Of a stretch of DNA of 64,000 nucleotides, positions 54,522 to 64,000 are shown one piece after another. This stretch comes from Kluyvera genomosp. 3 (lineage in GTDB: Bacteria > Pseudomonadota > Gammaproteobacteria > Enterobacterales > Enterobacteriaceae). The position numbers and the translations under genes were made by a program. Numbering within the stretch: position 1 is the first letter of the stretch; each line of letters starts with the position of its first letter. The DNA lies in contig CP022114.1 of assembly GCA_002211745.1 (NCBI GenBank), forward strand, positions 930,001 to 994,000. Direction: 5' to 3'. A model generated the notes under the pieces. That model worked only from the letters and a program-made list of their open reading frames with translations, was not told where the DNA came from and searched no databases.

Positions 54522-55819
54522 ATGGCGCAATTCTACTCTGCAAAACGGCGCGTGACGACGCGCCAGATCATAACCGTGACAGTCAGCAGTCTTGATCCCT
54601 TCGGGCAAGGTGTGGCGCGCCACAACGGTAAAGCATTATTCATCAATGGTTATTGCCGGAAGAGCGCGCGGAAATTACCCTGACGGAAGACAAAAAACAG
54701 TATGCACGTGGCCAGGTAAAACGCCGTCTGAGCGACAGCCCGGAGCGCGTTGAACCGCGCTGCCCGCACTTTGGCGTTTGCGGTGGCTGCCAGCAGCAGC
54801 ATGCGTCGGTTGCACTACAACAGCGCAGCAAACGTGCGGCGCTGAATCGTTTAATGAATCGCGAAGTTGAGGAGGTTATCGCCGGGGAAGCCTGGGGATA
54901 CCGCCGCCGCGCGCGCTTAAGCTTGAATTATCAGCCAAAAAACCAACGCTTGCAGATGGGTTTTCGCAAGGCCAACTCGAACGATATCATCGATGTGGTG
55001 CAATGCCCTGTTTTGGTGCCCAATCTTGAGGCGTTGCTACCCGCTGTGCGTGAATGCCTGAGCAGCCTGCAAGGCCTGCGTCATTTGGGGCATGTGGAGC
55101 TGGTCAGCGCCGATAACGGGCCGCTGATGGTGCTACGCCATACGGCGGCGCTTAACGGCGAAGATAAAGAAAAACTGGAACGCTTTTCGCATTCTTCCGG
55201 CGTGGCGCTGTATCTGGCGCCGGAAAGCGAGATACTTGAACGCGTTACCGGTGATGCTCCCTGGTATTCCTCAGACGGGCTACGCTTAACCTTCAGCCCG
55301 CGCGATTTTATTCAGGTTAACGACGGCGTAAATCAGCAGATGGTGGCGACGGCGCTGGCATGGCTGGACGTGCAGCCTACTGACCGGGTGCTGGATCTAT
55401 TCTGCGGAATGGGCAACTTTACGCTACCGCTGGCCAAACGCGCGGCCAGCGTGGTCGGCGTTGAAGGCGTGCCTGCGCTGGTGGCGAAAGGGCGCGAGAA
55501 TGCCGAACTCAACCACCTGCAAAATGTCACCTTCTTCCACGAGAATCTGGAAGACGATGTAACACTTCAGGCATGGGCGAAACACGGTTTTGACAAAGTT
55601 TTACTCGATCCTGCTCGTGCTGGCGCACCGGGCGTGATGCAGCATGTTATAAAATTAGCGCCGACGCGGGTGGTGTATGTCTCCTGCAATCCGGCGACAT
55701 TGGCGCGCGATAGCGAGGCGTTGCTGAATGCGGGTTACCAAATTCAGCGTCTGGCAATGCTGGATATGTTCCCGCACACTGGGCACCAGGAATCTATGGT
55801 GCTGTTTGAGCGTAGGTAA
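54522..55819 (+). CDS. rlmD: 23S rRNA (uracil-1939-C5)-methyltransferase RlmD, one frame break
   Basis: A 4Fe-4S, SAM-dependent RNA methyltransferase. An N-terminal TRAM domain ([20 protein letters not shown]) is followed by the cluster cysteines in [16 protein letters not shown] and the SAM motif [17 protein letters not shown]. The catalytic Cys region is [15 protein letters not shown] is missing at 54648-54649; restored it reads [20 protein letters not shown] and gives 432 residues (E. coli 433). relA follows 50 bp downstream. Confidence 0.94.
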
Positions 55820-55869
55820 TAACGGTGGCTTGTCGACTTCGACAGGCCGGTCCCTGAAAGGAGAGGACA

Positions 55870-58097
55870 ATGGTTGCGGTAAGAAGTGCACATCTCAATA
55901 AAGCTGGTGAGTTTGACCCACAGAAATGGATCGCAAGTCTGGGAATTTCCAGCCAGCAGTCGTGTGAACGCTTAGCCGAGACCTGGGATTACTGTCGCCG
56001 CCAAACCGTTGGCGTGATGACGCCGAGCTGATGCTGTGGCGCGGGTTGAGATGGTTGAAATCCTCTCGACGCTGAGTATGGATAACGACACGCTACGCGC
56101 GGCGCTGCTGTTCCCGTTAGTCGACGCTAACGTGGTCAGCGAAGAGGTGCTCAGCGAGAGCGCCGGGCAGTCGGTAGTGACGCTGATTCACGGCGTGCGC
56201 GACATGGCGGCCATCCGCCAACTGAAGGCCACCCATACTGACGCGGTCTCCTCCGAACAGGTAGACAACGTCCGTCGCATGCTGCTGGCGATGGTCGACG
56301 ATTTCCGCTGCGTGGTCATCAAGCTCGCCGAGCGTATTGCCCACCTGCGTGAGGTGAAGGATGCGCCGGAAGATGAGCGCGTGCTGGCGGCGAAAGAGTG
56401 TACCAACATCTACGCGCCGCTCGCGAACCGTCTCGGCATTGGCCAGCTCAAATGGGAGCTGGAAGATTACTGCTTCCGCTACCTGCACCCGGCGGAATAC
56501 AAACGTATTGCCAAACTGCTGCACGAGCGTCGTATTGACCGTGAGCATTACATCAATGACTTCGTCGGCCACCTGCGCAGTGAAATGAAAACCGAAGGGG
56601 TAAAAGCCGAGGTTTACGGTCGTCCGAAGCATATCTACAGCATCTGGCGCAAAATGCAGAAAAAACATCTCGCGTTCGACGAGTTGTTTGACGTGCGTGC
56701 GGTGCGTATCGTCGCCGAGCGCCTGCAGGATTGCTACGCCGCGCTGGGATAGTACACACTCACTATCGCCACCTGCCGGATGAGTTCGACGACTACGTCG
56801 CCAACCCGAAACCGAACGGCTATCAGTCCATCCATACCGTGGTGCTGGGCCTGGCGGCAAAACGGTTGAGATCCAGATTCGTACTAAACAGATGCACGAA
56901 GATGCCGAGCTGGGCGTCGCCGCGCACTGGAAGTACAAAGAAGGTACCGCCAGCGGCGCGCGCTCCGGCCACGAAGATCGTATCGCCTGGCTGCGTAAGC
57001 TGATTGCGTGGCAGGAAGAGATGGCCGATTCGGGCGAAATGCTCGACGAAGTGCGCAGCCAGGTCTTTGATGACCGCGTCTACGTGTTTACGCCGAAAGG
57101 CGACGTGGTGGATCTGCCGGCCGGCTCCACGCCGCTGGACTTTGCCTACCACATTCACAGCGATGTCGGACACCGCTGCATCGGCGCGAAGATCGGCGGG
57201 CGCATCGTGCCGTTCACCTATCAACTGCAGATGGGCGACCAGATTGAAATCATCACCCAGAAGCAGCCGAACCCAAGCCGCGACTGGCTGAACCCGAACC
57301 TGGGCTATGTGACAACCAGCCGCGGGCGTTCGAAAATCCACGCCTGGTTCCGTAAACAGGATAAAGACAAGAACGTGCTGGCCGGGCGGCAGATCCTCGA
57401 CGACGAGCTGGAACATCTGGGCATCAGCCTTAAAGAAGCCGAAAAGCACCTGCTGCCGCGCTACAACTTTAACGACGTGGAAGAGCTGCTGGCGGCGATT
57501 GGCGGCGGTGATATTCGCCTCAATCAGATGGTGAATTTCCTGCAGGCGCAGTTCAATAAACCGAGCGCCGCTGAACAGGATGCCGCCGCGCTTAAACAGC
57601 TGCAGCAGAAATCTTACACGCCGCAAAACCGCAGCAAAGACAACGGTCGCGTGGTGGTTGAAGGTGTTGGCAACCTGATGCACCACATTGCCCGTTGCTG
57701 CCAGCCGATTCCTGGCGATGAAATTGTCGGTTTCATTACCCAGGGGCGCGGCATTTCGGTGCACCGCGCGGACTGTGAACAGTTGGCGGAGCTGCAATCG
57801 CACGCGCCGGAACGTATCGTTGATGCGGTGTGGGGCGAAAGCTACTCGGCGGGTTACTCGCTGGTGGTGCGCGTGCAGGCTAACGACCGCAGCGGCCTGC
57901 TGCGCGATATCACCACCATTCTCGCCAACGAAAAGGTCAACGTTCTGGGCGTAGCCAGCCGCAGCGATACCAAGCAGCAGATGGCGACCATCGACATGAC
58001 CATTGAAATCTACAACCTGCAGGTGCTGGGCCGCGTGCTTGGCAAGCTGAACCAGGTGCCGGACGTGATCGATGCGCGTCGACTGCACGGCGGTTAA
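55870..58097 (+). CDS. relA: GTP pyrophosphokinase RelA, four frame breaks
   Basis: The ribosome-associated (p)ppGpp synthetase of the stringent response. Order: inactive HD-type domain, synthetase with YGRPKHIYSIWRKMQKKHLA and FDELFDVRAVRIVAERLQ, TGS with VYVFTPKGDVVDLPAGSTPL, and helical, zinc-finger-like (HHIARCCQPIPGDEIVGF) and ACT domains. Bases are missing at about 56013, 56043-56045, 56746-56748 and 56847-56849; restored length is 743 residues (E. coli 744). The last break hits VVLGPGGKTVEIQIRTKQMH. No mazEF follows. Confidence 0.95.
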
Positions 58098-58104
58098 TTT
58101 CCCC

Positions 58105-58132
58105 TTACCCTCTCCCTGTTGGGAGAGGGTAA
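58105..58132. repeat. 12-bp-stem hairpin between relA and mazG
   Basis: TTACCCTCTCCC-TGTT-GGGAGAGGGTAA is a perfect 12-bp stem with a 4-base loop. It is followed by CGCTCTATTTTT, so it can act as a terminator for relA. E. coli K-12 carries mazEF at this position. Confidence 0.85.
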
Positions 58133-58157
58133 CGCTCTATTTTTGCAAGGAAACACC

Positions 58158-58948
58158 ATGACTCAAATCGACCGACTGCTCGGTATTATGCAGCGCCTGC
58201 GTGACCCGGAAAACGGCTGCCCGTGGGATAAAGAGCAGACGTTCAGCTCCATCGCCCCTACACGCTGGAAGAAACCTACGAAGTACTCGATGCCATCGCT
58301 CGCGAAGATTTTGACGACCTGCGCGGTGAACTTGGCGACCTGCTGTTCCAGGTGGTGTTCTACGCCCAGATGGCTCAGGAAGAAGGGCGCTTTGATTTCA
58401 ACGACATTTGCGCCGCCATCAGCGACAAGCTGGAACGTCGCCACCCGCACATCTTCGGCGATGCAAATGCCGGCAGCAGTCAGGAAGTGCTGACCCGCTG
58501 GGAGCAGATCAAAACCGCCGAACGCGCTGAAAAAGCGCAGCACTCCGCGCTGGACGATATTCCTCGCGCTTTCCCGGCGCTGATGCGGGCACACAAAATC
58601 CAGAAACGCTGTTCGGCGGTGGGTTTTGACTGGACGACGCTGGGCCCGGTGCTGGACAAAGTGTACGAAGAAATTGATGAAGTCATGGACGAAGCCAGGC
58701 AGGCGGTCGTCGATGAAGCTAGACTGGAAGAGGAAATGGGCGACCTGCTGTTCGCCACCGTCAATCTTTCACGTCATTTAGGCGTCAAAGCCGAGACCGC
58801 GCTGCAAAAAGCGAATGAAAAATTTGAGCGTCGTTTCCGCGAGGTTGAGCGAATTGTCGCTGAGCGAGGCCTGGAAATGACCGGCGTAGACCTGGATTTG
58901 ATGGAAGAAGTTTGGCAACAGGTAAAACAGCAGGAACATGATCTCTAA
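58158..58948 (+). CDS. mazG: Nucleoside triphosphate pyrophosphohydrolase MazG, one frame break
   Basis: Hydrolyses nucleoside triphosphates to monophosphates and pyrophosphate; in E. coli it lowers ppGpp under starvation. It has two MazG repeats, with metal-binding EETYEVLDAI and EELGDLL-type stretches (GELGDLLFQVVFYAQMAQEE and LEEEMGDLLFATVNLSRHLG). A C run at 58255-58258 is one base short; restored length is 263 residues, equal to E. coli. It stands without the mazEF toxin-antitoxin pair. Confidence 0.94.
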
Positions 58949-59156
58949 AGAATTTTTGCGGGAAAGGGCGAAAAGTGCGAAATCTTAAATGACAAGCGCT
59001 TGATTTGCGTCAAAAACATTTACCCAAAAGGGGCTATTTTCTCACTCCCCATGTTTGTTTCTGCGGCGATTGAGGAGCGAGAATGAAAGTTTGTGGCGCT
59101 CGCCATGTTCGGGTATACTACTTTCCCGTCTTGGTTATTCCATCGTTTCACCCTAA

Positions 59157-60808
<1,652 letters not shown>

Positions 60809-60818
60809 AAAAAGTTAG

Positions 60819-62186
<1,368 letters not shown>

Positions 62187-62206
62187 TCCTGTCTTTATCT
62201 GATATA

Positions 62207-62239
62207 GAAATGCCAGCCTTTGGGCTGGCATTTTTTTTT
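62207..62239 (+). terminator. Terminator of eno, overlapping the end of the convergent SDR gene
   Basis: AATGCCAGCC-TTT-GGGCTGGCATT forms a 10-bp stem followed by nine T residues ending at 62239. The last bases of the T run and the A at 62240 form the TTA that is the TAA stop of the minus-strand gene. Confidence 0.93.
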
Positions 62240-63345
62240 ACTTAAAATCGACCGCCATCTGCTGTGGAATTGAGAGTCCACGCGTGGTTTGTACGCAGCG
62301 ATCAATATAGTCGGTAAAGCGCGGTGGTTTTGGCATGCCGATACTGAGCAACTTGTCGTTGCTAAATCGCACGTTCAGCGTGGCGAAAGCGCCATACAGC
62401 CGCATCGCTTTCAGCATCAGCCGCTCGTTGCAGGACCAAAAATACCTTTCAGTTCGCGCCGCATTTGCACCAGCGCTTCATAGCTGACTTGCGCATAGCG
62501 GTCGCCAACCGGTGCCTGCTCCAGGGCTTGCGCCATCGCATAATCAATATCGGCAAAGCGAACGCTATTCTCTTCTCCTGCCGAGATATGTATCACTTCC
62601 CCTTGTACCAGCGGTGCATCCAGCAGCAGAAGCAGCGCGTTGGCACAGTAATCCACCGGCACCACATCAATTCTGTCTTCCATCGAGCACAGGAATTTTT
62701 GCAGCATCAGCCCCATGCTGAAGACCCAGAAAATGCTGCTGGACGGCTGGCAGCCGTGGCGAGTATGGCCGACTACGATCGAAGGACGGGCGATAATCAG
62801 GGCAGCGTTGGAAGCTGCTGTTGCATCAGCTGTTCGATGGTCGATTTGGAATGCGTGTACTCTACCAGGTGTTCGGCCCGCTCGCGGAACTCTGCGCTTT
62901 CAGCGACCAGAGAGTCCGGCTCTGGCGAGCAGGACATTGCCGTACCGACGTGTAGAAAGCGCTGTAAGCCTTCCACCTTTGCCATACGGCGAGCAAACTG
63001 TAGCGTACCTTCTACGTTCACCTTCCAGATCAGCGGGTTGCTGCCAAAGGAAGCCACAGCGGCGCAGTTCAGCACGTGGGTTACCTTGTCCAGACGCGCA
63101 TCATTGAGAAAACTCTCCGGGTAGGCTAAGTCACCCAGCAGGATATGGCGTGGGGCGAGCTTCGCCAGCTTCTCTTCATCGATATTGAATTTACGTAAGT
63201 TATCCTTAACCCTTGCGACAGCGGCTTCACCGTTATCTGCACGGACTAACAGCAGTAAATTAACGTCGCTGTGGGTATTGAGAATGGCTTCCAGCGCCGC
63301 GCCGCCAAGAAAACCGGTAACGCCCGTGATTAATAATGTATTCAT
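62238..63345 (-). CDS. Extended SDR family NAD(P)-dependent reductase, two frame breaks
   Basis: I recognise the family but not a named gene. The N-terminal Rossmann loop is LLITGVTGFLGGAALEAIL (TGxxGxxG), followed by VTHVLNCAAVASFG. The catalytic pair is the Tyr and Lys of EYTHSKSTIEQLM. The overall pattern (ARPSIVVGHTRHGCQPSSS, then VPVDYCANALLLLLDAP) resembles the thioester-reductase or fatty acyl-CoA reductase branch of extended SDRs. Bases are missing at 62800-62802 and about 62433; restored length is 369 residues. It is convergent with eno and shares its terminator. In E. coli queE follows eno instead. The substrate is unknown. Confidence 0.7.
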
Positions 63346-63434
63346 GAATACTGTCTCGTCATGGTTGATTTGCGGATTCTAGGATCGGAAAAGTAAACGG
63401 CGCTTAAATAAAGAAGGGGTAATAAAGGGAGAGC

Positions 63435-63454
63435 TTAAGCTTATTTTAAGCTTA
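63435..63454. promoter_or_regulatory. Tandem TTAAGCTTA repeat upstream of the SDR gene
   Basis: TTAAGCTTA occurs twice with a 2-bp gap (63435-63443 and 63446-63454). The period is 11 bp, one helical turn, and each copy contains the palindrome TAAGCTTA. The site lies about 90 bp before the ATG, where an operator or activator site would be expected. Confidence 0.45.
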
Positions 63455-63623
63455 CGTACTGGCGCGGATTAAATTTGACATCTTGATATTTAAAAAGATT
63501 CAATAAATCTTATTTTCAATGATAACTTGTTGTTTGTTAAGGATTGTATAAAACTAATAGTTGTATCTTAACTGTAAAAATAAACATTTTTTGTTACACC
63601 ATAAATGCCATTCTAAAAGAAGA

Positions 63624-63659
63624 AAAACAATCCGTAGCGGGCTTGGCTACGGATTGTTT
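63624..63659 (-). terminator. Terminator of the GntP-family permease gene
   Basis: AACAATCCGTAGC-CAAGCCC-GCTACGGATTGTT is a 13-bp stem. On the minus strand it is followed by TTTCTTCTTTT, and it lies 25 bp after the permease stop codon. Confidence 0.85.
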
Positions 63660-63683
63660 ATAAAAATTGTTTTTGGGAAATAT

Positions 63684-64000
63684 TTAGATAATTAAATCGA
63701 GCAATAATACAATTAACAGACCGACAACGGAGTTAGTTAATTCTAAAAGTCCCCAGGTTTTGAAGGTGTCTTTAATCGACAGGCCAAAATACTCTTTGAA
63801 TAACCAGAATGCGGCATCATTGACGTGGGTTAGCGTGTTGCTTCCCGAGGCGGTCGCCAGCACCATCAACGCCGGATCAACATTAAAAGTCGTAATCATT
63901 GGCCCCACAATACCCGCCGCGGTAATCGCCGAGACGGTACCTGCACCGGTAGCCAGACGCAGCAGCACGGTGATAAACCACGCCATAATCAACGGCGAGA
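63684..64000 (-). CDS. GntP-family gluconate/sugar-acid permease, C-terminal part (cut by window end)
   Basis: Only the last 105 or so residues are present; the frame is open to the window edge. They contain hydrophobic helices and the family pattern [52 protein letters not shown] and [16 protein letters not shown], ending in a final helix [14 protein letters not shown]. GntP-family members carry gluconate, idonate, D-serine or related acids; which one cannot be told from the tail. It is on the same strand as the SDR gene, upstream of it. Confidence 0.85.
   Translation of the reverse strand, partial: SPLIMAWFITVLLRLATGAGTVSAITAAGIVGPMITTFNVDPALMVLATASGSNTLTHVNDAAFWLFKEYFGLSIKDTFKTWGLLELTNSVVGLLIVLLLDLII

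Larger units (their letters stand above)
63346..63683. other. 338-bp AT-rich intergenic region upstream of the SDR gene
   Basis: No gene is supported. It holds the SDR promoter region, a tandem TTAAGCTTA repeat (63435-63454), a long AT-rich stretch, and the terminator of the GntP-family gene at its right end. Confidence 0.7.

Noticed and set aside
56823-58088. 421-residue open frame antisense to relA
   Set aside because: It mirrors the RelA coding sequence in a GC-rich gene. No motif, start signal or context supports it.

Overview
The window is chromosomal DNA from a member of the Enterobacteriaceae. It keeps the E. coli gene order ppdC-recC-ptrA-recB-recD-argA-amiC / metZWV / mltA-tcdA-csdE-csdA-ygdI-gcvB-gcvA-ygdD-rlmM-xni-sdaB-sdaC-ppnN-queF-syd-csrB-yqcC-truC-yqcA-gudD / barA-rlmD-relA-mazG-pyrG-eno. 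The large cbi block and the gudD-garK pair point to a Klebsiella/Raoultella/Citrobacter/Salmonella-like genus rather than E. coli K-12, but I cannot fix the genus by eye.

Layout. 1-12142: a pseudopilin gene, then the RecBCD recombination/repair cluster with protease III. 12183-12855: a roughly 673-bp element with IS50/Tn5-like terminal repeats and several hairpins but no transposase. 12894-15696: argA with two ARG boxes, then amiC. 15703-32109: an accessory block for anaerobic cobalamin synthesis. It holds cobD, convergent pduX, a cobalamin riboswitch, and the 17-gene cbiABCDETFGHJKLMNQOP operon (corrin ring synthesis, aminopropanol arm, CbiMNQO cobalt import). cobUST for nucleotide-loop assembly is absent here. 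32194-32515: three initiator tRNA genes. 32724-48879: mltA, the Csd/Tcd sulfur and tRNA-modification cluster, the GcvB and CsrB small RNAs, serine catabolism (sdaCB), ppnN, queF, syd, truC and yqcA. 49130-51633: a reduced glucarate operon (gudD, garK). 51713-62186: barA, rlmD, relA, mazG, pyrG and eno. 62238-64000: an SDR-type reductase and the end of a GntP-family permease.

Sequence quality. Twenty-eight protein genes and one tRNA carry frame breaks. At almost every one, adding back one base, usually in a G or C run, restores the exact reading frame and close to the E. coli or Salmonella protein length. About 77 bases are missing in total, with no clear insertion. The affected genes include recC, pyrG, relA, argA and an initiator tRNA. 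I therefore annotate these genes full length and treat the breaks as probable consensus errors, not pseudogenes.

Functional picture. The cbi operon, its riboswitch and the RBS-proximal hairpin form one feedback-controlled unit that imports cobalt and builds the corrin ring. cobD, pduX and cbiB supply and attach the aminopropanol phosphate arm. The block sits between amiC and the metZWV tRNAs, where E. coli K-12 has nothing comparable. I found no convincing wholly new multi-gene system. The best leads are the IS50-ended structured element, a 19-bp palindromic double-stop sequence shared by two unrelated convergent gene pairs, a compensatory T-stem change in one initiator tRNA, operator-like repeats upstream of sdaC and the SDR gene, and the reduced gud operon.
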